A stretch of DNA of 32,944 nucleotides from Vulcanimicrobiota bacterium (GTDB lineage: Bacteria; Vulcanimicrobiota; Vulcanimicrobiia; Vulcanimicrobiales; Vulcanimicrobiaceae), in contig PLED01000089.1 of NCBI GenBank assembly GCA_003136355.1, positions 1,010 through 33,953 of the forward strand. The letters run 5' to 3'. Shown one piece after another: positions 1-6,762 of the stretch. The notes under the pieces are model-generated. The model was given only the letters and a program-made list of their open reading frames with translations, was not told the DNA's origin and did no database searches. The first letter of the stretch is position 1, and every line of letters begins with the position of its first letter. Made by a program: the position numbers and the translations under genes.

Positions 1-1046
1 TCGATGAAGTCGATGACGATGATGCCGCCGATGTCGCGCAGGCGCACTTGGCGCGCGATCTCCGCCGCGGCCTCGATGTTGGTCTTGACGATCGTGTCTT
101 CGAGATTCTTTCCACCTGTGAACTTGCCCGAGTTGACGTCGATTACGGTGAGCGCTTCCGTTGTTTCGATCACGATCGAGCCGCCGGAGGGAAGATTGAT
201 CTTCGGTTTCATCAGGCGCTGGATCTCTTCGTCGATCTTGTAATCGGCAAAGAGTGACGAGCCGCCCGGATAATACGCGACGCGGTCGAGATATTGCGGA
301 CCGAGCAGCTGCAAGAAGCTGCAGACCTTGCGGTACTCTTCTTCGTTATCGATCAGGACTTTGTCGACGTCGGCGCTCACGAAATCGCGAGCGGCCTTGT
401 AGACGAGGTTCATGTCTTTGTGGAGCAATGCCGGAGAGGCCGCGCGTTTGTACATCTCGAGAATGCCGTGCCACATGCGAATGAGCACGCCCAGGTCGGC
501 GATCAATTCGGCTTCGCTCACGCCGGCCGCGGCCGTGCGAACCACGGTTGCCATGCCTTCGGGGCGGATGCGCTTCATGACGGCTTTGAGGCGGTTGCGT
601 TCTTCGGCGGTATCGATCTTGCGCGAGACGCCGCTGTACTTGCCGGTCGGCATCAGAATCAGATAGCGTCCGGGCAGCGAGATGTTGGTGCTGATGCGCG
701 CGCCTTTGAGGCCGCGCGGTTCTTTGACGATTTGGACGAGCACGTCGTCGCCGCGGTTAACTTTTTCGCTGATCGTCCAGCCGCTGCGGCCTTGCGTGAT
801 TTCGACGTCGCCGATGTTCAGCGGCGTCTTGTTGATGTCGTCGACGTACAGAAACGCGTTGCGTCCCAGTCCGATGTCGACAAAACTCGCGCCCATTCCG
901 GGCAGAACGTTTTGGACTTTTCCTTTGAAGATCGAGCCGATGACTTTTTCTTCACGCTCGATGTAGAGTTCGGCGAGGACCTTGTCCTCGAGGATTGCGA
1001 CCCGGTTTTCCCAGGGATCGCTCGATATGAGGATCTCGGTTGACAA
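1..1046 (-). CDS. rng: Ribonuclease E/G family protein (3' end truncated by window edge), TTG start
   Basis: Minus-strand translation from TTG at 1046 (upstream GGAGGAG Shine-Dalgarno) reads LSTEILISSDPWENRVAILEDKVLAELYIEREEKVIGSIFKGKVQNVLPGMGASFVDIGLGRNAFLYVDDI, the typical RNase E/G N-terminus with S1 domain. Frame is open to the left edge, so absent from the ORF track. Confidence 0.93.
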   Translation of the reverse strand, partial: MSTEILISSDPWENRVAILEDKVLAELYIEREEKVIGSIFKGKVQNVLPGMGASFVDIGLGRNAFLYVDDINKTPLNIGDVEITQGRSGWTISEKVNRGDDVLVQIVKEPRGLKGARISTNISLPGRYLILMPTGKYSGVSRKIDTAEERNRLKAVMKRIRPEGMATVVRTAAAGVSEAELIADLGVLIRMWHGILEMYKRAASPALLHKDMNLVYKAARDFVSADVDKVLIDNEEEYRKVCSFLQLLGPQYLDRVAYYPGGSSLFADYKIDEEIQRLMKPKINLPSGGSIVIETTEALTVIDVNSGKFTGGKNLEDTIVKTNIEAAAEIARQVRLRDIGGIIVIDFI

Positions 1047-1131
1047 ATTTACTCCTCCGCGAGGACGACCAGCATCCGGCTTTTCAGCTCCTGCGATCGC
1101 CTGCTAGCGGTTCTAAAAATTCTGAACGTTA

Positions 1132-1167
1132 CCGGCGCAGCCCATAGCTTAGAGGGCAGGCTGCCGG
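1132..1167 (-). promoter_or_regulatory. Stem-loop in the rng 5' leader
   Basis: Minus-strand CCGGCAGCC-tgccctctaagctat-GGGCTGCGCCGG can form an interrupted stem; lies in the roughly 160-nt non-coding GC-rich leader ahead of rng. Confidence 0.4.
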
Positions 1168-1204
1168 TTTGGCCCCCCGTTCCCGCCACCCGGGGACCGG
1201 ACCT

Positions 1205-1291
1205 TTAATACGCGGGCGGCGCCTCCCACCGCTGGGCCATCTCCAATACATCAAACCATGACTTCGAATCGCGGATATTGGTTGCGCTCAT
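1205..1291 (-). CDS. Possible 28-aa leader ORF upstream of rng (MSATNIRDSKSWFDVLEMAQRWEAPPAY)
   Basis: ATG at 1291 to TAA at 1205-1207 on minus strand; GAGGGAA upstream; non-repetitive residue mix including two W and one F. Confidence 0.3.
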   Translation of the reverse strand: MSATNIRDSKSWFDVLEMAQRWEAPPAY

Positions 1292-1310
1292 ACCGTGTGT
1301 TGTTCCCTCA

Positions 1311-1376
1311 TGTCATCCTGAGCTTGTCGAAGGACCCCGAGTAGTGCGCCCGCAGGCGCACATATCGAGGGGCGTG
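1311..1376 (-). repeat. Intergenic palindromic repeat element (CCTTCGACAAGCTCAGGATGACA type) with attached hairpin, directly after rodA
   Basis: tgtcatcctgagcttgtcgaagga at 1311-1334 followed by a hairpin with a perfect 7-bp stem GTGCGCC-cgca-GGCGCAC (1344-1361) flanked by CCCCGA/TCGAGG. A degenerate inverted copy of the 5' core is at 6654-6678. Confidence 0.7.
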
Positions 1377-1377
1377 C

Positions 1378-2505
1378 CTAAGCGTTCCCCAAAACGCCGC
1401 GATCTTTTTGGGCGTAGATATTGAGCAAGACGCCGATAGCCGCGAAATCCGTCAGTACCGCGGATCCGCCATAGGACAAGAACGGCAGCGGTATGCCCGT
1501 GATCGGCATGATGCCGATCGTCATGCCGATATTGACGACGATGTGAAATGCGAACATCGCGACGATGCCGCTGGCGAGCAAGAAGCCGAAACGGTCGCGC
1601 GCGCTGATCATCGCGATCACGCCGCCGAACAACAGCACGCCGTAGCACGCGAGGAGCATAACGGTGCCGACGAATCCGAGCTCTTCGCCGACAACGGTAA
1701 AGATGAAATCGGTCGAGTGTTCCGGCACGAAATTCAGCTGCGTCTGCGTACCGTGATGCAAGCCGCGGCCGAACCAGCCGCCGCTGCCCACCGCAATCTT
1801 CGATTGATTCAAATTGTACCCGGCGCCCTGTGGGTCGGCCTTGGGATTGAGGAAGATCAGCAGCCGGGCTTTCTGGAAAGGCTTTAAGATATATTTCGTT
1901 TCGATGGCCAGCGCCATCGCTGCCGCTCCCGCTAGTGCGTATGCGGCGAAGTGCTGCCACTTCGGCAAGCCGAAGAAGAGTTGCGCGCTCATGATCGCCA
2001 TGAAGACGAGCGCCGTTCCGAGGTCGGGCTGTTTTGCGACGAGCAGTGCGGGAATGGCGACCATCAGCAGCGGCTTCCATAACTCGGTCAGCTTCGTGTA
2101 CTCACCTTTGCAGAGCACCCACGCAAGCGAGATCGCGAGAATGAGCTTTGCTGGTTCGGATGGCTGGAACGTACCGAGCGGGCCGAGGCTAATCCAGCGT
2201 TGCGCGCCGTGCGACGAGTGTCCGCCGCGCAAAATGAATGCCAGCAGCAGCAACGTAACGACATACAAACCCGGCGCCCACTTCGAAAAATCGCGATAAT
2301 CGATGCGCGAGAAACCGAGCATGACGCCGATGCCGAGGATCGCGTAGAGTATCTGCTTGCGATACTCGCCGGGATCGGTGTGTAAACCCGCGGACTGAAT
2401 GATCACGATGCCGAACGACGTGACGAGAATCGCGGCCACGACCAAATACCAATTGACCCGCCCAGCATACCGGCGCGCGTGCGCGCCGAAAGTCATTGTT
2501 GCCAT
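1378..2505 (-). CDS. rodA: Rod shape-determining protein RodA (SEDS family glycosyltransferase)
   Basis: Multi-TM protein with SEDS motifs: PDLGTALVF, RLLIFLNP, GWFGRGL, FVPEHSTDFIFTVVGEELGFVG, GIPLPFLSYGGS. Confidence 0.95.
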   Translation of the reverse strand: MATMTFGAHARRYAGRVNWYLVVAAILVTSFGIVIIQSAGLHTDPGEYRKQILYAILGIGVMLGFSRIDYRDFSKWAPGLYVVTLLLLAFILRGGHSSHGAQRWISLGPLGTFQPSEPAKLILAISLAWVLCKGEYTKLTELWKPLLMVAIPALLVAKQPDLGTALVFMAIMSAQLFFGLPKWQHFAAYALAGAAAMALAIETKYILKPFQKARLLIFLNPKADPQGAGYNLNQSKIAVGSGGWFGRGLHHGTQTQLNFVPEHSTDFIFTVVGEELGFVGTVMLLACYGVLLFGGVIAMISARDRFGFLLASGIVAMFAFHIVVNIGMTIGIMPITGIPLPFLSYGGSAVLTDFAAIGVLLNIYAQKDRGVLGNA

Positions 2506-2510
2506 CGCCG

Positions 2511-2888
2511 CTAGTCGATCCGCTCGCTGAAGTTGATGTGGTTGTCGAACGGATCGATGACGACAAGGTCGCGCCTGCCCCAGTCCTGCACCTGAATGCC
2601 GGGATTCATGTAGCGGTAGTTCTTGGCTTTCAACTCCGCAAGCAAAGCGTCCAGCCCATCCGTCTCGATGAGGACATGAGTTCCGGGAGTTCCGTCGCCG
2701 TGATGCTCGCTCAAAAATAAAGTAACATCGCCGCGCGATATTCCCATGAACAGCGGCGCGTTCTCATTGAAGCGATGCTCGAATTCCACCTTAAACCCGA
2801 GGTAGTCAAGATAGAACTCGCGCGCCTTGGCGACATCGAACATCCGCAAGATTGGAATCGCACGTTTTAGGGCTGGCTGGATTTCGAT
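2511..2888 (-). CDS. VOC/glyoxalase (bleomycin-resistance-like) family protein; start probably upstream of the listed TTG at 2849
   Basis: ALKRAIPILRMFDVAKAREFYLDYLGFKVEFEHRF...LFLSEHHGDGTPGTHVLIE...DPFDNHINFSERID. The first beta strand (RAIPILRMFDV) is encoded upstream of the TTG, and AGGAGG precedes ATC codons at 2886-2888 and 2880-2882. Confidence 0.85.
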   Translation of the reverse strand: MEIQPALKRAIPILRMFDVAKAREFYLDYLGFKVEFEHRFNENAPLFMGISRGDVTLFLSEHHGDGTPGTHVLIETDGLDALLAELKAKNYRYMNPGIQVQDWGRRDLVVIDPFDNHINFSERID

Positions 2889-2912
2889 GCTCCTCCTGGA
2901 CCTGGGCTCACT

Positions 2913-3146
2913 CTAGTTTCTCGACACGGTCGTTTCCGCATCTTCGCCAAGTTCGCCAGATGCGAAGGGATATAATTCTGGCTCATCGCCTCCGACGTTC
3001 ATGCGAAAGATCGAGTCATATTCGGCGTGAAAGTCTGACGCCCGGGCTGCCTCCTTCGCGTTGCTGTCGCGCGCAGCCGGTGTATCGAAAGGCCCGATTG
3101 CTTCAGCATCCACCCCCGATGTGATCAGCAAAACATAGTATTTCAT
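2913..3146 (-). CDS. Small hypothetical protein (77 aa)
   Basis: ATG at 3146 (MKYYVLLITSGVDAEAIGPFDTPAARDSNAKEAARA...) with AGGAGG 9 nt upstream; the listed longer ORF start at 3206 lacks this support. Confidence 0.65.
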   Translation of the reverse strand: MKYYVLLITSGVDAEAIGPFDTPAARDSNAKEAARASDFHAEYDSIFRMNVGGDEPELYPFASGELGEDAETTVSRN

Positions 3147-3229
3147 CAGCCATGCCTCCTGGATAGTTTTTGGGGGATCCAGGATCCCACGACGAGCGCC
3201 CTGCAACCTCCCGGCTGCGGAGGTTTCCG

Positions 3230-3700
3230 ATGGAAAATGTCAGCGAGAACCTAAAGAGCGACGTCGAGGCGAAGCATGCCTTCCAAGAGGTACTGCAGCG
3301 CGAGGGTTATTCCGCCGTGCAGATTAGCGCCTCTCCAACCGACATCGCCGCCAAGAAAGACGGTGTACGCTGGCTTTTTGAGGTCAAGTTCACGCGGGCG
3401 GAGACTCATTGCTTCGGCGCAGCAACACTAACGGAATGGGCGGCCGCTGCGGAGGACGCGGAGCACTTCCGGTTTGTGATCGCCTATAAGAAAGCCGACG
3501 GTTGGCGTTTCGACCGCTACAGCCCAGACGAATTCATGGCTTTTAGTTCGGTTCCACCATTTAAGATTTATTTCAACGTACCCATCGGAAAGAAGCCGGC
3601 CGCAATCCGAACGCGTCTTTCGAAACGCATATACCTAACAAAGTCGCGCCTGAAGCTCTTGAGCCGGCAGTTCGAGGAACTGCGCGCGCTGGAGAATTAA
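3230..3700 (+). CDS. PD-(D/E)XK nuclease-like / restriction-endonuclease-fold protein
   Basis: ATG at 3230 with GGAGG 7 nt upstream. SPTDIAAKKDGVRWLFEVKFT fits the D-(x)n-E-x-K catalytic pattern after an N-terminal helix (AKHAFQEVLQREGYSAVQIS). Confidence 0.6.
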   Translation: MENVSENLKSDVEAKHAFQEVLQREGYSAVQISASPTDIAAKKDGVRWLFEVKFTRAETHCFGAATLTEWAAAAEDAEHFRFVIAYKKADGWRFDRYSPDEFMAFSSVPPFKIYFNVPIGKKPAAIRTRLSKRIYLTKSRLKLLSRQFEELRALEN

Positions 3701-4089
3701 GTCGCCGGTGCCGGAGCTCCGTTGCTGGCGGCGCCGGATTGCGGCAGCCCGGGCTGCGCTGGTTGCAGCGAGCGCCGCTTGCGCCGGCGGCGGCGCGGCG
3801 GTCCGGCCGGGGGCGACGGCGTCCGGTTCACGGAGATGATCGGTACGTTGGCGAGCATCGCGAAGACGCTGTCTTGGTGTTCGAAGCGCACGTCGATCTT
3901 GTCGCGATCCACCTCAACGTAGCGCGAGACCACTTCGACCAAGTCGCGCTTCATCGCTTCGACCATGTCGGGCGCGAGCGAGAGATGATCGGACATCAGC
4001 ACCAGCCGCAGCCGTTCTTTTGCCGTCTCTCCGGATTTTTCGCGGCCAAATAACTTGCTCAGATTGTTGAAGACATCGTTGAAGGTCAT
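3697..4089 (-). CDS. minE: Cell division topological specificity factor MinE with basic Pro/Arg-rich C-terminal extension
   Basis: KERLRLVLMSDHLSLAPDMVEAMKRDLVEVVSRYVEVDRDKIDVRFEHQDSVFAMLANVPI is a canonical MinE core; last gene of the min operon, ATGA overlap with the upstream minD. Confidence 0.95.
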   Translation of the reverse strand: MTFNDVFNNLSKLFGREKSGETAKERLRLVLMSDHLSLAPDMVEAMKRDLVEVVSRYVEVDRDKIDVRFEHQDSVFAMLANVPIISVNRTPSPPAGPPRRRRRKRRSLQPAQPGLPQSGAASNGAPAPAT

Positions 4090-4961
4090 TTGCGGCCTCC
4101 CAGCAGCGATCCGAGTTTGTCCATGAACGTTTCTTTGTACTCGACCATCGGGGCGGGAACGTCTTCGCCCGCAATGCGCGCCGCGATCGTGTGATAGGCT
4201 TTCGCGGTTGCCGAATCGGTGCGCAGCGCGAGCGGTTCGCCTTTGTTGGTCGAAACGATGACATCGGGTTCGTCGGCGATCACGCCCAGCAGCGGCAAGC
4301 GCAGAATCGAGTTGACGTCTTCAACTGAGAGCATCTTGCCTTTGTGCACCAGATGCGGACGCACGCGATTGATGATCAGCTGCGGTGAGAATGCGTTGCC
4401 GAGCAGTCCGACGACCCGGTCGACATCGCGCACCGCCGAAACTTCCGGCGTGCAGACAACGATCGCTTCCTGGGCTCCGACCACTGCGTTCGTGAATCCC
4501 ATCTCGATACCGGCCGGGCAGTCGATCAGCACGTAATCGAACTGCTCGCGCAGTTCTTCGATCAGATCGCGCATGGACTCGGTATCGACCTCGTCCTTTT
4601 CGCGCGATTGCGCGGCGGCCAGCAAGAAAAGATTCGGGAAATTTTTGTCGCGCACGAGCGCTTCGTCGAGTTCGACTTTTTCTTCGAGCACGTCGAGCAC
4701 GTGATGGCGCACGCGGCTTTCCAAGCCCATCAGGATATCCAAGTTGCGCAAGCCGACGTCGGCGTCAACGAGTGCGACCTTCGCACCGCGCTTTGCAAGA
4801 GCGACGCCGAGATTTGCCGTCGTCGTGGTTTTGCCCACGCCGCCTTTCCCGGACGTTATGACGATTGCGCGTCCTAGAGTCACGGGCGCTCCCGACGTTT
4901 GCGCTGCGTTGGCTTGCGCGTCATCGTGCGCGACATCGAAAGGTTGCCGGAGAGGAAGCAT
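4086..4961 (-). CDS. minD: Septum site-determining protein MinD, second copy (with ~30-aa N-terminal extension)
   Basis: Deviant Walker A SGKGGVGKTTTTANLG, VDADVGLRNLDILMGLE, DYVLIDCPAGIE, C-terminal amphipathic helix ETFMDKLGSLLGGRK. Confidence 0.93.
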   Translation of the reverse strand: MLPLRQPFDVAHDDAQANAAQTSGAPVTLGRAIVITSGKGGVGKTTTTANLGVALAKRGAKVALVDADVGLRNLDILMGLESRVRHHVLDVLEEKVELDEALVRDKNFPNLFLLAAAQSREKDEVDTESMRDLIEELREQFDYVLIDCPAGIEMGFTNAVVGAQEAIVVCTPEVSAVRDVDRVVGLLGNAFSPQLIINRVRPHLVHKGKMLSVEDVNSILRLPLLGVIADEPDVIVSTNKGEPLALRTDSATAKAYHTIAARIAGEDVPAPMVEYKETFMDKLGSLLGGRK

Positions 4962-4962
4962 G

Positions 4963-5754
4963 TCAGCCTGCTTTCAGCGCGCCGATAAGCCGGCCGAAAA
5001 AGCCGGGCGCGTCGAGGTTGGTAAAGGGAATGAGGTCGCCTTCGAGGCGCCGTACGATTTTTTCGTAGATACCGCGCAAGCGATAGCCTTCGCCGAGTAC
5101 GAGCGGTTCGCCGCGGTTGGTCGTGTCGATGATCTCTTCATCGTCGGGTATGATACCGAGCAGCTCGATCGAGAGAATTTCGCAGACGTCGTCGATCGAC
5201 AGCATGTCGCCGCTGCGCACCATGTCGGGCCGGATGCGATTGATGATCAGGCGCATCGGAATCGAGCGTTCCGCCAGTTTGCCGATCACGCGATCGGCGT
5301 CGCGAATCGCGCTCACTTCGGGCGTTGTCACGACGATGGCTTCGTCGGCGCCGGCGATGGCGTTCCGGAAACCACCTTCGATGCCGGCCGGGCAATCGAT
5401 CAGCACGTAGTCGGCCATGCCGGCGAGCTCGTCGATCAGGCGCGCCATTTGGGCTTCGGTGATCGCATCTTTGTTGCGCGTTTGCGCGGCCGGCAAGATC
5501 GCCAGCGATTCGAAGCGCTTATCTTTGATCAGCGCTTGCCGGACTTGGCAGCGCCCCTCGATGACCTCGACCAAGTCGAAAACGATCCGTTTTTCCAAGC
5601 CGAGCACCAAGTCCAGGTTGCGCAGCCCGATGTCGGTATCGACCAGAATCACGCGGTGGCCGCGTTTCGCGAGCGCCGCGCCGATATTGACCGTGGCGGT
5701 GGTTTTGCCGACGCCGCCCTTGCCGGACGTCAGCACGATCTTGCGAGCCTTCAC
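4963..5754 (-). CDS. minD: Septum site-determining protein MinD, first copy (GTG start)
   Basis: SGKGGVGKTTATVNIG, VDTDIGLRNLDLVLGLEKR, DYVLIDCPAGIEGG, C-terminal amphipathic helix APGFFGRLIGALKAG; GTGA overlap with minC stop. Confidence 0.95.
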   Translation of the reverse strand: MKARKIVLTSGKGGVGKTTATVNIGAALAKRGHRVILVDTDIGLRNLDLVLGLEKRIVFDLVEVIEGRCQVRQALIKDKRFESLAILPAAQTRNKDAITEAQMARLIDELAGMADYVLIDCPAGIEGGFRNAIAGADEAIVVTTPEVSAIRDADRVIGKLAERSIPMRLIINRIRPDMVRSGDMLSIDDVCEILSIELLGIIPDDEEIIDTTNRGEPLVLGEGYRLRGIYEKIVRRLEGDLIPFTNLDAPGFFGRLIGALKAG

Positions 5755-6617
5755 TCCACCTTCTCCTTGGTTTCCTTAGCAAAACGCTCCGCCGAAACCA
5801 GCGGAACGATCGTTATGCGTTCATTCTGCACACAGGCCGCTTCGGGCTCTTTGCGAGCTCCTCGCGCGCCGGCTTCTGCCGCGATCAACGTAGCGATGCG
5901 CAGCTGCGTCGGCGACAGATCGACCGCATAGACGCGCGCACCGGCATCGCCTTGCGCTCCGGCATGCGCTACGCCGCGCAGCGATCCAAAAACCGCGATG
6001 TCGCCGCCGGCGATCAGCTCCGCGCCTGGATTGACGTCGCCGATAACGACGATGTTGCCGACGTTGTGCAAAGCCTGCCCGCCACGGAGAGTGCCCACGT
6101 GATAGAGCGTTGCGGGCGCGACCGGCGCGATCTCGACGTATTGCGGTTCCGGGTCGGGCGCGGGCGCCAGACGCCGAACGCTGCTTTCCCCGCGGCTCCG
6201 GCGCACGGCGATGTCCTTACGCGCGCCCTCAAAGTCCGGGACCAGCGACCGCGCGGCGTCCGAAAGCTTCGCCTCTCGTTTGGGCCGCAGCGCCCGGCGC
6301 CGTGCCAGCTCTTCACCGTCGTCGGGTTGGGCCGCAGTGACGCCTTCGAGCGTGATTCCGTGTTCGCTCAGAAGGGTCCGCAGCCGCGCGAGCTGATCGT
6401 CGGAGAGATTTTCGCGCCCGACGGCAGCCGTGGCTTGCGTCCCGGAATAAAATCCCGGGCGCTCGCTGAGCTTGCCCTCCAACTCGGCAAGAGCTTCGTC
6501 AAAATCGCGCTCTCCTAAGGCAATTTCAAGGCCGAGGCCCCTGCCGCGCAACACCGCCATCAGGCAGGCCGTTCGAACGCGCAAGCGGCCGCCCTGCGGC
6601 CTCCACAGAAGCCCCAC
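5751..6617 (-). CDS. minC: Septum site-determining protein MinC
   Basis: C-terminal beta-helix region: YHVGTLRGGQALHNVGNIVVIGDVNPGAELIAGGDIAVFGSLRGVAHAGAQGDAGARVYAVDLSPTQLRIA; directly upstream of minD. Confidence 0.93.
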   Translation of the reverse strand: MGLLWRPQGGRLRVRTACLMAVLRGRGLGLEIALGERDFDEALAELEGKLSERPGFYSGTQATAAVGRENLSDDQLARLRTLLSEHGITLEGVTAAQPDDGEELARRRALRPKREAKLSDAARSLVPDFEGARKDIAVRRSRGESSVRRLAPAPDPEPQYVEIAPVAPATLYHVGTLRGGQALHNVGNIVVIGDVNPGAELIAGGDIAVFGSLRGVAHAGAQGDAGARVYAVDLSPTQLRIATLIAAEAGARGARKEPEAACVQNERITIVPLVSAERFAKETKEKVE

Positions 6618-6629
6618 AATAAGTTCCGC

Positions 6630-6638
6630 TTATACACA
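6630..6638 (+). promoter_or_regulatory. DnaA-box-like 9-mer TTATACACA in the minC/M48 divergent intergenic region
   Basis: Exact match to TTATNCACA consensus; single site. Confidence 0.3.
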
Positions 6639-6653
6639 GCTCCTCCACAGCCG

Positions 6654-6678
6654 CCCTTCGACTTACTCAGGATGACAT
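6654..6678 (+). repeat. Degenerate inverted copy of the 1311-1334 repeat core
   Basis: cccttcgacttactcaggatgacat versus reverse complement of 1311-1334 tccttcgacaagctcaggatgaca; differences concentrated in the central trinucleotide. Confidence 0.6.
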
Positions 6679-6762
6679 AGGTGTAACAAAGGAACCTGCA
6701 CCTGCGTTCTGGGAGTGCGCAGTATCTGAACTCGGGCCTGCTTCGGCGGGTTATAGGTAATA

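Noticed and set aside
294-1043. 249-aa + strand ORF
   Set aside because: Antisense shadow of rng in GC-rich DNA; the minus strand encodes a clear RNase E/G.
1132-1210. Possible tRNA-like sequence (tagcttagagggcaggct) in rng leader
   Set aside because: No consistent anticodon arm or T-arm (no TTCNANY loop); better explained as a leader stem-loop.
4744-5931. 395-aa + strand ORF spanning both minD genes
   Set aside because: Antisense shadow; low-complexity D/R/A composition and opposite strand has strong MinD motifs.
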